A DNA stretch of 64,000 bases from Dugong dugon (Eukaryota > Chordata > Mammalia > Sirenia > Dugongidae): contig CM057482.1 in assembly GCA_030035585.1 (NCBI GenBank), forward strand, positions 8,171,001 through 8,235,000, given 5' to 3'. The notes beneath the pieces were generated by a model. That model worked only from the letters and a program-made list of their open reading frames with translations, had not been told where the DNA came from and ran no database searches. Every line of letters begins with the position of its first letter. Position 1 is the first letter of the stretch. The translations under genes were made by a program, and so were the position numbers. Positions 22,932-33,839 of this stretch are shown piece by piece.

Positions 22932-23290
22932 CCCACTCCTCACTTAACGACATAGTTAGGTTCCAAAGACCAGGTTGTTACGGAAAATCAGTGTTATGTG
23001 AAAATGGAGGATGACCACATCAGATCACAAAATGGAGGATGACTACTTCATTACATAACTTCCACATTACATCATTACCTAACTGCCACACCACTGAAAA
23101 TCATGGCCCAGCCAAGTTGACACCTTACCTTAACCATCATAACCAGTGTTACTCTTGCCTCGTACCTCAGTGTTTGTTACTGCCAGACATACATTGTTAA
23201 TGCACAGAATAGTCAGATAGTAGATTTTTTTTTCTATTGTCATGAATGTGAAATGTCAGATAATGAGGTAGTCGGTAAAAGAGGAATAGG
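22932..23290. mobile_element. Tigger-like palindromic DNA transposon remnant
   Basis: The left end TCCTCACTTAACGACATAG and the reverse complement of the right end (TCCTCTTTTACCGACTACC) are similar, indicating terminal inverted repeats. The style CTTAACGACATAGTTAGGTTCC is typical of pogo/Tigger-type MITEs; that family name is inferred. A fragment of the LTR family seen at 8.0-8.5 kb interrupts it at about 23007-23125. Confidence 0.5.
23007..23125 (-). repeat. MaLR-like LTR fragment
   Basis: GATGACTACTTCATTACATAAC, ACCACTGAAAATCATGGC and ACCTTAACCATCA match the right part of the 7981-8520 LTR. Only about 120 bp are present. Confidence 0.65.
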
Positions 23291-23329
23291 TATATTACTT
23301 TAGACCAGTGAAGGTATGTATAGTGTTGC

Positions 23330-23775
23330 TGTTGTTGTAGTTACTTAACGTCACTCTGACTGATGGCGGCCACCTGTATAACAGAATGCAGCATTGCCTG
23401 GTTCTGTGCCATCTTCATGACCGTTGGTACGTTTGAGTCCATTGTTACAGCCATTGTGTCAGTTCGTCTCATTGAGGGTTTCCCTTGCCTTTGCTGGCCA
23501 TCCGCTTTACCAAACATGCTGTCCTCCAGCAACTGGTCTTTCCTGATGACACGTCCAAAGCAAGCAAGTTGAAGTCTCCGACGATATTCCTTGATCCTAA
23601 GGGTTTTCATTGGCTAATTTTTGAAAGTAGATTGCCAGGCTTTTCTTCCTAGTCTGTCTTAGTTTGGAATCTCCTCTGAAACCTGTCCACCATGGTGACC
23701 CTGCTAGTATCCTGTTGGCATAGCTTCTAGCATCACAGAAACTTGCAAGCCATTATAGACGACAAACTGTATCTA
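23330..23775 (-). repeat. Composite RTE-end/SINE-like repeat
   Basis: Begins with RTE 3'-end sequence (TTGTTGTAGTTACTTAACGTC, CATCTTCATGACCGTTGG, GTCCTCCAGCAACTGGTC). Near 23595 it changes to the second body (AAGGGTTTTCATTGGC, AAAGTAGATTGCCAGGC, AACCTGTCCACCATGG). Same order as at 140-512 and 40.66 kb, but with more of the RTE retained. Confidence 0.75.
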
Positions 23776-23875
23776 ACCACCATTTATCCCTTCCTTCTGT
23801 GAATAGAGTAATAATCTGTTATTTCTAAACAAGATCCTTATTTGATATTCTTGCACATGTATGTGATAGTAGGAG

Positions 23876-24446
23876 TTGACACTTATATGGATGAACTCAC
23901 TGTGAGCCAGCCTCTACTTTCAGTGCTGATTTTGCTTATTTAGCCTCCTAACAATCCTGTGAAGTCAGAGGTGTAACCAGGGTACAGCAGGTATTGCACT
24001 GGCCCTGGGCGTGTGGCGCCACCGAGCGGTTTCTATTAACCCAGTACAGCCAGCAACGTTATCTATGGAAAATGGTGCCTACGGCAAACACTGAAACTAT
24101 GCCCCTGTCCAACCATCTGACACCCCTGTTTTAGATAACTTTACCATAATATCACCTCCAAAATACAAGTCAAGCTTGGTAATCTTTTAATTAACACATT
24201 ACTGGCCTTGAGAAAGGATGTTGGGCCTTACTGGGTTAATAGAAACTGCTCAATGGCGCCAGGTGCCCGGGGCCGATGCAGTACCATAGATACGCCACTG
24301 TAAGAGGTAGGCCCTGTTCTTGTCAGCATTTTACAGCTGAAGATACCAAATTACAGAGAGCAGAGTAACTTGCTTAGGATCCCGTAGCTATTTAGTGATA
24401 GAGCCAGGATTTGCACCCAGCTGGGCTGGCTCCAGGGTAATCTTAC
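23876..24446 (-). repeat. MIR split by a palindromic transposon
   Basis: The left part ends CCTCCTAACAATCCTGTGAAGT and the right part resumes AAGAGGTAGGCCCTGTTC, TTTTACAGCTGAAGATACC, AACTTGCTTAGGATCCCGTAG and GCCAGGATTTGCACCCAG. Together they are a reverse-oriented MIR. The interruption is the element at 23966-24300. Confidence 0.8.
23966..24300. mobile_element. Palindromic hAT-like MITE
   Basis: 335 bp with long imperfect terminal inverted repeats of about 85 bp. The left end CAGAGGTGTAACCAGGGTAC matches the reverse complement of the right end, CAGTGGCGTATCTATGGTAC. The inner arms TTTCTATTAACCCAGTA and TACTGGGTTAATAGAAA are exact reverse complements. It sits inside a MIR. The flanking 8-mers TGTGAAGT and TAAGAGGT agree at five positions, and both fit an ancestral MIR TGTGAGGT. 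8-bp TSDs and CAG-ends are hAT hallmarks. No transposase reading frame is present. Confidence 0.75.
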
Positions 24447-25265
24447 TTAACCCCTACCCTATACTTCCTCTCTGCATATAGTAGTCATGCTGACAAGGAT
24501 GGCTTTAGAGTGGTTCAGGATCTCCGTATTGCTTCTTACTGCAGATAAATTGGCTCCTTTTCTCTAAGAATTTCATTAGAAAAAGAGTGATTCTTATATC
24601 TTAATACCTCAGCTCAACAGTAAAGCCTGTTTGTTTAGCCAGTCCTGAATAACAGCATTTGTACATGTTATTCCACTGATTGGATTCTATTTTCCTTACT
24701 TTTTTTTGTAAGTTTTTATCTTGTAATAATAATAAATAAAAACATACCCAGCTGGCATCTCAAATCTGTTCGACTTAACAGACTTTCAAGGTGTCCTCTC
24801 ATAGAATCTGGACTCAAAAGAATGATTGAGTCTGCCTGTAACACAACAGCGGGAGTGTTGAGTTGTAAACTTTAAGGGGCACATTTTTGCCGGGACCGTG
24901 TGTGCTTCGTGGGAGAGCGTTGCTCCACCCTGTGATCACGTAATGCCAGAGAGAAAAGGGGATTTGGGGGCGTGTCAGGTCTTTCTGCCCAGGGCCTTGT
25001 CTTGCAGGCGGGACCACTGAAGCCCGGGGAGGCTGGCAGATTTGCCTGGGCCATCTCCCACCTCCTGGCCTGGAACTCCCTCCCTCCCCGCCACCTCTTA
25101 CCACCTGGTTTGCTTGAGAAAGAGAGAACCCAGTGGCTTTTGATTCAGTCTCCACACCCTGTTAATTTCGCAATCAGAAAATAAATAGGCAAGAGTTTGG
25201 ATAGGGATGTTAGTTTCAGATTAATTCTGTGTTAAAAAATCTTATTTCTGTAAACTGTGTGGAAA
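24447..25265. other. Unassigned stretch
   Basis: No gene supported. Frames near 24.81-25.18 kb lack signatures. A short (AAT)n-like run is at 24726-24740. Confidence 0.4.
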
Positions 25266-25274
25266 AAAAATCGT

Positions 25275-25481
25275 ATTGTTGTCAGGTGCCATTGAGTCGA
25301 TTCTAACTCATAGGGACCCTGTGTGACAGGGTGGAACTGCCCCCTAGAGTTTTCTTGGCTGCAGTCTGTATGGAAACAGAGCACCAGGCCTTTTATCCCA
25401 CAGAGCCACTGGGTAGGTTCCAACAGCCAACCTTTCGGTTAGTAGCTGAACGCTTAACCGTTGAGTCACCAGGGCTCATTG
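25275..25481 (-). mobile_element. AfroSINE
   Basis: Reverse orientation: GTCAGGTGCCATTGAGTCGA tail, CCAACCTTTCGGTTAGTAGC and TTGAGTCACCAGGGCTC head. Borders are diffuse. Confidence 0.88.
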
Positions 25482-25759
25482 TTATTACATAGGAAGGTTT
25501 TAAGGTTGGAAACCTCCCAGTAGTCTGTATTTTCTCATTCTTTTTGATGTTCTTCGTAGTAGCCTTAGTTAAGCACCTTCCAAAGTAGCTGTGGCCCCAA
25601 CGCTCCACATGGCCAGTTCTCAGTGTTCCTGCCCACGTGTGAGGTGCTGCCAGCCCCTCAGAGTCAGTGCTGGACGTCTGTCAGGGCTGGCTGTTTTCCT
25701 CTGGGGCTGGAGAGAGTCATTCAGATCCCTTGGCCCTCTGGTGCAGTGAACCAGAGGGA

Positions 25760-25895
25760 GGCCCTGGGCTTTAGGGTCCGTCAGAACCGGGTGCTGTTTA
25801 GTAGCTTTGTGGCTTTGGACAAGTCATTAACTTCTCTGCGGTTCAGTTTCTTAAACTGTACAATATGGGCATGCTGGCGCTTACTTTACGCCGTT
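25760..25895 (+). repeat. MIR fragment
   Basis: GTCAGAACCGGGTGCTG, TAGCTTTGTGGCTTTGGACAA, CTTCTCTGCGGTTCAGTTTC and TGTACAATATGGGCATG follow the MIR core. It stops at the next AfroSINE and may continue briefly after it. Confidence 0.65.
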
Positions 25896-25897
25896 CA

Positions 25898-26103
25898 AAA
25901 ACCAAAACCCATTGCCTTGGAGTTGATTCGACTCATAGCAACTCTGTAGGACAGAGTGGAACTGCCCCATAGGTTTTCCAAGGCTGTAAATCTTTATGGA
26001 AGCAGACTGCCACATCTTTCTCCCAAGGAGCTGGTGGTGGGTTCGAACCACTGACCTTTCAGTTAGCAGTTGAGCACTTAACCACTGCGCCACCAGGGCT
26101 CCT
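25898..26103 (-). mobile_element. AfroSINE, long form
   Basis: Reverse orientation: CCATTGCCTTGGAGTTGATT tail, the TTTATGGAAGCAGACTGCCA block of the long subtype, and CACTGCGCCACCAGGGCTCC head. Confidence 0.93.
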
Positions 26104-26261
26104 TTCTAATGCAGTAGTTGAGATAATTTAGGTAATGAGACGGTATATAAATGTGTATGTGATGATTATATATGTATACTGTATGGGTCTTGCCTGACAC
26201 GCAGTAAGACATATTACTTTTTTGAGCTGGACTCAGGAATTAGAATGTCATTTAATTTGTA

Positions 26262-27584
26262 AGTTTTGGGTATTGTTGTTACATTCATCGTCAAAAAGAA
26301 CATTGCAAGATCTATCCTGAGGTACCACGCTGTCAGTGATAGGATAATATCCATATGCCTACGAGGAAGACCAGTTACTATGACTGTTATTCAAATTTAT
26401 GCACCAACCACTAAGGCCAAAGATGAAGAAATTGAAGATTTTTACCAGCTTCTTCAGTGTGAAATGGATCAAACATGAAATCAAGATGCATTGATCATTA
26501 CTGGTGATTGGAATCTGAAAGATGAAAACAAAGAAGGGTTGGTAGTTGGAACATATGGTCTTGGTAATACAAACAATGCCAAATATCACATGATAGAATT
26601 TTGGAAGACCAGTGACTTCTTTGTTGCAAATAACCTTTTTACAACGACGTAAACTGTGACTCTACACGTGAACCTCGCTGAATGGAATGCACAGGAATCA
26701 AATTGTCTACATCTGTGGAAGGAGATGATGGAGAAGCTCAATATCATCAATCAGAACAAGGCCAGGGGCCAACTGTGGAACAGACCATCAGTCGCTCATA
26801 TACCAGTTCAAGTTGAAGCTGAAGAAAATTAAACAAATCCACAATAGCCACAGTATGACCTTGAGTATATCCCACTTGAATTTATAGACCATCTCAAGAA
26901 CAGATTTGATGCATTGAACACTAGTGACCGAAGACCAGACGAGTTGTGGGAAGATATCAAGGACGTCATACATGAAGAAAGCAAAAGGTCATTAAAAAAG
27001 ACAGGAAAGAAAGAAAAGACCAGAATGGATCTTAGAAGAGACTATGAAACTTGCTCTTGAACATGGAGTAGGTAAAATGAACAGAAAAAATGGTTATGTA
27101 AAAGAGCTGAACAGAAGATTTCAAAGGGCAGCTCGAAAAGGCAAAGTATTATAATGAAACATGCAGAGACCTGGAATTCGAAAGCCAAAAGAGAAACACA
27201 TGCTCAGCATTTCTCAAACTTGAAGAACGGGAGAAAAAATTCAAGCCTCGAGTTGTAGTATTGAAGGATTCTGTGGGCAAAATATTGAACAATGCAGGAA
27301 ACATCAAAAGAGGATGGAAGGAATATACAGAGTCGTTGTACCGAAAACAATTGGTCGATGTTCAGCTATTTCAGGAGGTAGCAAATGATTAAGAACAAAT
27401 GGTAATGAAGGAAGAAGTCCACATTGCACTGAAGGCATTGGTGAAAAACAAGGCTTTGGGACTTGACGGAATACCAATTGAGATGTTTCAACAAATGGAA
27501 GTAATGCTGGAAGCGCTCACCTCGTCTGTGTCAAGAAATCGGGAAGACAGCTACCAGGCCAACCGACCGGAAGAGAAAATCTGA
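26262..27584 (+). pseudogene. RTE (BovB-type) ORF2 remnant
   Basis: This is the largest coding relic in the window. ORF2 of RTE LINEs encodes an apurinic-type endonuclease followed by a reverse transcriptase. Visible endonuclease blocks are VIQIYAPTTKAKDEEIEDFY (about 26382-26444) and, past a TGA stop at 26476, ALIITGDWNLKDE with the catalytic GDWN-type motif. A linker region with several stops and frameshifts follows. Near 27400-27580 the start of the reverse transcriptase domain reads KNKALGLDGIPIEMFQ. It breaks off before the catalytic YxDD region. The sequence is dead through stops, frameshifts and truncation at both ends. Confidence 0.88.
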
Positions 27585-27779
27585 GGCCCATTCTGGTGCT
27601 GGATTTTATCACTTCTATTTCTTATGACTTTGATGATCTTCTATTTAAATCTACATTGTGTCTCTGAGATTTATTCATCCATTGCTTGATTCACTGCTGG
27701 TTCATTCTTACTGCTATATGCTGATCGTTGTGTGAATATACTACAATTTATGTATCCATCTTACTGTCATGGAAATTTG
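27585..27779 (-). repeat. Old L1 fragment
   Basis: TTTATTCATCCATTGCTTG, GAATATACTACAATTTATG and TATCCATCTTACTGTCATGG resemble the antisense of an L1 ORF2 end. Diverged; hosts the LTR that follows. Confidence 0.45.
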
Positions 27780-27784
27780 GGTCG

Positions 27785-28305
27785 TGTTATGGATTGAATT
27801 GTGTCCCCCAAAAATGTGTATCAACTTGGTTAGGCCAGATTCCCAGTATTGTATGATTGTCCACCATTTTGTCATCTAATGTGATTTTCCTGTGTGTTGT
27901 AAATCCTGCTTCTGTGATGTTAATGAAGCAGGATTAGAGGCAGTTAAATTAATGAGGCAGGACTCAATCTACAAGATTAGGTTGTATCTTGAGTCCATCT
28001 TCTTTGAAATACAAAAGAGAGAAGTGAGCAGAGAGACAGGGGGGCCTCATACCACCAAGAAAGCAGTGCTGGGAGCAGAGCATGTCCTTTGGACCTGAGG
28101 TTCCTGGTCAGAGAAGCTCCTAGACCAGGGAAAGATAGGTGACAAGTCTCCCCACCAGAACCGAGAGAGAGCAAAAGCCTTCCCCTAGAGCTGGCACCCT
28201 GAATTTCGACTTCTAGCCTCCTAAACTGTGAGAGAATAAATTCCTCTTTGTCAGAGCCATCCGCTTGTGGTGTTTCTGTTATAGTCGCGCTAGATGACTA
28301 AGACA
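27785..28305 (+). mobile_element. Solo LTR, MaLR-type, with 5-bp TSD
   Basis: 521 bp with TG...CA ends. It starts TGTTATGGATTGAATTGTGT and ends TAGATGACTAAGACA, with AGCCTCCTAAACTGTGAGAG and an AATAAA at the usual polyadenylation position near 28236. Flanks GGTCG (27780-27784) and GGTAG (28306-28310) are a 5-bp TSD with one change. These are classic MaLR features. No gag, pol or env sequence adjoins it. Confidence 0.88.
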
Positions 28306-30960
28306 GGTAGTATCCAGATTTTGGCTACTCACAAAGGCCAGCAACTTGTGGTCTTGTTTTTGAGATAGCAGCATCCAGGAAATCAAGCTTTTTTTTCCTC
28401 CTTTTCTTTGAGTTATAACTCCTCCAGTGTCCTATTATTTGTCAAGTTTAGTAAACTTTCTGACAAAGTTTCTTTGTTAAGGAAAGGACACTAGAAGGTT
28501 TGTGGCATCATTACTCATTACTCATATAAAAGAATTTATCCTTGAGTTTATCTGTGTAGACCTATTCCCAATGACCAAGTGATCAGTCTTACAGAGAAAA
28601 TCCCCCCTATGGTTTCACCTTTTTGTTTTGTCTACATTTTAACCACCCCACATACACGTGTTTTTGTATCAGAGCCTCGTGAACTCTTTTGGTGGCGGAC
28701 AGGTTGTAAAGTGTAAATAAATCTGGCAGGACGTGCTTGCCGTTCCCCTTGTAAGCACTGTCTGCCTTCTCTTTACGGGTGCTGGGCTTGCTGCATGTCA
28801 GTTAAAATTGCTGATGTGTCCCCTACAGTGGCTCTTTGAAACGTGTGCCTCCCTGCTGCAGCCCCTTAGGAGCTCAGCAAACTGCTTACTCAACAAGATC
28901 CTTGGTGGGAAGGGCAGCTGGAATACGACATGGCTGTGTGACTCCCAGAGAGCCAGTCAGGTGTCATGGAGGTGACTCCTTATCCGGAAGAAATACGAGA
29001 AAGGCACTCTACCTTGCGAATTGTCCAATGCCACCATCTCTTTTTACAGATGGAGACGTGGATTTAGGGAGGTAAGGTGACTTGCCCAAGTCTTTTTCTG
29101 CTGTCCGTATTGCAGAATGTCTTAAATTACTATTTATTGATTGAGGGGAAGGGTGAATTGAAAGAGGGCTTGATACGATCAGAATTTTTTTTATCAGTTT
29201 TTGGGAATGAGAGTTTTAAATTAGAGACAGGATAATATGTGATTTTTCTGGTCTCTCCTCTTTGCGAATGGCACATAGCATCCTCCCCGTGCTTGTTTAT
29301 GTTCTTAGTATTTTTATGTGGGTTGTAGGTTTATTTTGGTCCTAATCACATTAAGCCGACATCTAGTTAGGAGTGTTGTAGCTTCGCCCGAAGAAGTCTC
29401 AGTTTCACTCGAGATTTGTTTTGACTACAAATAAGACAAAATTTATCCGTTAGTCGAGGGAACATATTTACTGCATGGTGTTGACAGTGACCTATGATTA
29501 GCTCAAGTTCTTTGATTTCAACTTTAGAGGCATGCTTGGTTCTAGACAGCTGCCGCAGCCTTGAGAGTCGCCCCCTCCTCCCATTACTTTTCTTCCTGTG
29601 GCTCAAGGCCTGGTGTCCTTCTGCCTTAGATACCTTCAGTGTCTACACACCCTGCTTAATTGGATGGGAGCCCTGGTAGGCACGTGATCAATCATACCAC
29701 CGCTCATTTGCCTGATGCTGTGCAATCATGCCTAGTAGCTGTGCCTCTCGTTATTTTCAAAGCAGAGAGGGTTTTTTTTTTGAGCTGTTTGTGTAAAATT
29801 TCAAGTAGCAGGTGAGGTAAGCAATTGCATGATAAAGAGGCAGAATTGTGTTTTGATAAACTCGGCCCTGTGTTTTATTGCAAAGGCTTAGGTTGACAGA
29901 GAGGAGGGAAGTACGACTTCCATTCAGACCATTAAGTGATGGTACTGCTCTAACTGAAGCTGTAGAATGCAGGATACTGCCCAACCACCGCATGCTCATT
30001 CACCATGCCAGCTCCTCTTCACTGTTACTTTTTCATTGAAGATCAGTGACTATGTATGAATGAGCTAATACAATTTCAGGGAGAGTGGACACTCCTGAAG
30101 CCAAGGACGGTGAGAGGTTATACTACTAATTCAGAGTATACTGAACCCCTCGCTGTCATGATCTTCCTCCTATTTTGTGCCTTCACAGTATCCCCCTTGA
30201 TGTGCTTGTGCCTTTCCCCTCATGTATCCTTTATCTGCTTGTCCAGCTTTACTCCTCTCAGGCTGATCTCTCTCCCTTCATCCTGTTCCTTCTTTTTTTT
30301 CTTTCTTATATATATAGTACTTTGGTTGAAGGTTTGTTCCTTTTTCTTTGTATCTCAAACTGCTGTTAATAGAAAATTGCAATAAAGGTAGAAGCATTTG
30401 TTCTGTTTGGAATATTTGAGGTTTCTTGTTTTTGTTTTAAAAATAACAGATGAATCCTTATAAAAACAAGCATAAAGACATTCCAAGCAAAATTGTTTCT
30501 GCTTTTGTCTTTAAGTTTGCTTAGGGCTGCGGTTGTCTCCTCCTACCTCATTTTGTTGGGGAGTGGAGAAAAATGAGGTGGCGATTGCTGTTGTATGATG
30601 AATCTGAATAATTACTCTCCCTACAACATTTTAATTTTGTGCCTATTTATTTATTTCTTAACAAAAATAACTTTGCCCTGAGGATTGTTTGAGGATTCTA
30701 TTTGTATTCTTCTACTTCTTTTTTAAAAACGTTGATAAGGGATATAAAATATGCATCTACCGTAGAAACTGATAACCCCACTTCATCTCATGCTCAGATA
30801 ATTATGTACATCAGCAGTGCATTTGGAAGCCCAGAACTAAAAAAACCTTATGACTTAGATTAGCCATTTGAAAGTAGGTCAGATTGTTCCTCCAATCTTG
30901 CCATATCCTTTCTGTTTCCCATACTGAGATCACTGAAGACAGCTGCACAACCATAGCATG
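28306..30960. other. Unassigned 2.6-kb stretch
   Basis: No repeat over most of it and no supported exon. 29020-29095 (TTTTTACAGATGGAGACGTGG, GGTGACTTGCCCAAG) is a short reverse MIR fragment. Frames near 28.7-30.4 kb have no family signature. As the longest repeat-poor block, it is the best place to look for conserved non-coding DNA by alignment. Confidence 0.45.
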
Positions 30961-30969
30961 ATGGACTTA

Positions 30970-31746
30970 CTGAAATGGCTAAAGTTTGAGCTGCCACCTG
31001 GGAGCAACAGATTGACAAACCCATACAGAACAGAGTGTGCCCATACTTGTGATCAAAGGATGTTCTTCAAAATCCTTGATCAGAAGGAGGGAATGATATG
31101 GGTTATAAAAGTAAGAGTGACAGCTGACCGAAAGTAAAATGGCTGAACTAATGCTAAGGCTCAGTGTAACTATTCATACAGATTCAAACCCTGTTGCTTA
31201 GGAACCAACCCTATCATTAAGGAAATGATTTTATTTGTGGTCAGGCTAAGAATGTGGATACTACGTGTATCCTGGGGTCTGGAACCAAACCTTATCGAAA
31301 CTCTTTGTTTCAGATCTCCCCAGGAAATCGTATGCTCTGAGTGAGGTAATGTTTAACAACCTGTTCCCAACAGTATCTGTCATGCCATTGTCATGCCATT
31401 GTTTTGTGATTGGTCATGAGACCCCCTCCATGACCGTATACCTTACAGTTGTGTCCTTTAGCCAATCAATGTATTCCAGCTGTATTAATATATCCAATAA
31501 TGTTAAAAATCACACTTTGCTTTGTCCTGCCTTTGATTGACCTCAACTGCTGTAAACCAGTCAGAATTTTTTAGGTCCCATTCTTTGTCTAAATCCTATA
31601 AAAATGTTTTTGTGATTATTGTAACTTCGACTTCGTAGTTTTATTTTCATGAACCAAGTTGTTCCCAGTATGAACTGTCTTTAAACCCTTAATAAACCTG
31701 TTTTACTCTGGAACAGTATTTGGGTTTTTTCCGTTTCTCTACTACA
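30970..31746 (+). mobile_element. Probable ERV-type LTR
   Basis: The stretch is laid out like a retroviral LTR. There are CCAAT-like boxes (GTGATTGGTCATG, TAGCCAATCAATG), a TATA box (TATAAAA at 31597-31603) and AATAAA at 31691-31696 about 90 bp downstream, followed by TGTTTTACTCTGG and a possible CA end (CTACTACA, 31739-31746). No matching second LTR or internal region is present, so it would be a solo LTR. The 5' edge and TSD are not determined. Confidence 0.5.
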
Positions 31747-31954
31747 AAGTCAAACACGCTGTTAATGTTGTTAAAAGAGAATTAAGAATTTTGTGGCTTG
31801 CCACACTATCTATTCTTAAAAACATAGATATGCAGACTCTTGTATGGAAAGTAGTGATTTGATGGCCAAAGGTTTACTGGACCTGTTGGGCAGTTGCCTG
31901 CCTGCCTTTTCTGTCTCCCTGCCTTCCTCCTTCTCTTTCTTTTAATGCAGCAGT

Positions 31955-32185
31955 TAATGAGGGACTCTACAGCCCCGTCCTACCCCTGCTGCTTACGGAC
32001 TTCACATCCCTGGACAAATTATTTCAACTATTTAAGCCTTGGTTTTCTCATCTGTCAAATGGGAGTAGTGATTTTACCTATCCATAATGTTGCTATACGG
32101 AGTGAGATTGTATATAAAGCACCTACATCAGACCTAGCACATAGTAAACACCCGTTAAGTGTTGGCTAGCATTGTTCCTTTTTAG
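31955..32185 (+). repeat. MIR
   Basis: CACATCCCTGGACAAATTATT, CTTGGTTTTCTCATCTGTCAA, GTTGCTATACGGAGTGAG and ACCTAGCACATAGTAAAC follow the MIR order. Confidence 0.8.
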
Positions 32186-32229
32186 CTTCTGTGTCTGAGG
32201 CAGGAGCACAGGACTTGGGGAGGTAGAAG

Positions 32230-32425
32230 CAGTATAAGTTTTGAAGACAGACCTGGGTTCAAATTTTGAGTCACTAGCAATATGATTATTTGTAAGAGTT
32301 TAAACTTGTCTGAGCCTCAGGTTCCTGTCTGACTCATCAGAGTGCTCTGAGGGCCAAATGGAATAATGCATGCAAATGTATGGTACACAGGAAGGCACCA
32401 GTGAATGTCCCTGTAACACTTTTTA
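32230..32425 (+). repeat. MIR
   Basis: GACAGACCTGGGTTCAAATTT, CTAGCAATATGATTATTTG, TGAGCCTCAGGTTCCTG and AATGGAATAATGCATGC. A second MIR in the same orientation as the one just upstream. Confidence 0.75.
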
Positions 32426-32477
32426 GTGTGAGGTGGTGTGTAATGCTTAAAGAATAAATCATCAATAATGATTGATA

Positions 32478-32715
32478 ACAATATTGTACATTTGTTGAGC
32501 ACTTACATGTGCCACACAGAGTTCTAAGCATGGTTAGAAGTATTAACTTATTTATGCCTCACAGCGATTCCAAGAGGTGATTACTACTATTAATCTCATT
32601 TACAGATGAAGAAACGGAAGCACCAGCTGGTTATGTAACTTGGCCAAGGTCATAGAGCTAAAGTGGCAGAGCTGGGTGAACCCGGTGTGTGGGCTCCACA
32701 ATCCATGGTTAAACT
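32478..32715 (-). repeat. MIR, nearly full length
   Basis: GAGCACTTACATGTGCCACAC, TTATTTATGCCTCACAGCG, TTACAGATGAAGAAACGGAAG, GGCCAAGGTCATAGAGCTAA and GGGTGAACCC are the reverse MIR in order. Confidence 0.85.
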
Positions 32716-33826
32716 TAACTTAGACCCAGAGGTGGGGCTCTTAAACCAGGCAAACCCGTCCCTCTCCTGACTGCTTTTTTATGTAAAAGGTAGACATCAT
32801 CCCAGCCTCAGGCTTAGCCAGCCCAGCACTCTTGGAGGGGAGTAGTTGACTATTTTTCACCTACATTGGTAAATATCTCATAAATATTAATGAAAACCAA
32901 GTCAAAGGAGTGTTGGCCTGGGCCAGGTTGTTTTTCCTGTTACTGCTCACGTGCGTATTTTAAGGTACATCTCTGGAGGCTCATAAATGAGACACCAACG
33001 GAGTTTGCTTCCTGTGCCTTTTCAGTGTAAATCATCAGCAGGAGATGATGGTAGTGTATTAAATAAGCTTAACCTTGGAAGTTCTGCCTCTTTGCAGAAT
33101 GGAGAATTGTGAATTGATGACTCTGGTTTTCTCCTGCTTTCCTAGGCTGATGCAGGGCCTCCCAGCCGCAAGAGTCAGTCCAGAACGTGAGAGGTATGGA
33201 ATAGAGGAAAGGGAGTTTTAACAGTGGAGCAGAAGGAGTGTAATTTATGGCCGCGGATTTCTGCTTGGTGGTGGAATACTGTAAAGTTAGCTACATGCTT
33301 CTCAAGGAAGGACAGTCTCTAGAAGGAAGTCTATTATGTGCGTGTGAAACCGAATTGTATTTCTGAGGAAATATTCCTGAATATTTTCAAATGTCTTTTA
33401 GTTACTATCTAAACAAGGGGGAAAAAAAAGAATGTTTGAGCCACAAACAGCCATTTTTGGGGATCTGAAATCTTCATCATTCTAGAGTTACATGCACCCC
33501 AAAGTTGTGCTCATTAATTGTTCCTTCCGAACGGAAGTGTTGTCACGGACATGTCCCCATTTCTTGGAAGAAGCTGGAATTTCCCCCTGAAGTGTGTTGA
33601 AGTCAAAAGAGCCAAGTAATGTTTGCATGTGCTTGAGTGCACGTAGGTACACTGACCCCCGAACTTCCTTTCATTGGCTGAAAAAGGTAGCCTTCACAGG
33701 TGCCATCTTTAATGCCTGGGGATGCAGATTGCAAAAAAGTACTCTTTCTTCTACCCATCCCTGGGCAGCGGCACAGTAAATCGAAGTTTCCTTCCTTTGT
33801 CTTCTTTGAAACTATCGGGTAGAGAG
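32716..33826. other. Unassigned stretch
   Basis: No named repeat. It contains one splice-like bounded segment at 33146-33186 (see findings), which is not enough to call an exon. Frame content is otherwise random. Confidence 0.4.
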
Positions 33827-33839
33827 TAGGAACATGGAA

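Noticed and set aside
26227-27600. Possible host gene with endonuclease domain
   Set aside because: The endonuclease and reverse transcriptase motifs are those of RTE ORF2, with stops and frameshifts. No evidence of domestication or purifying selection can be seen here.
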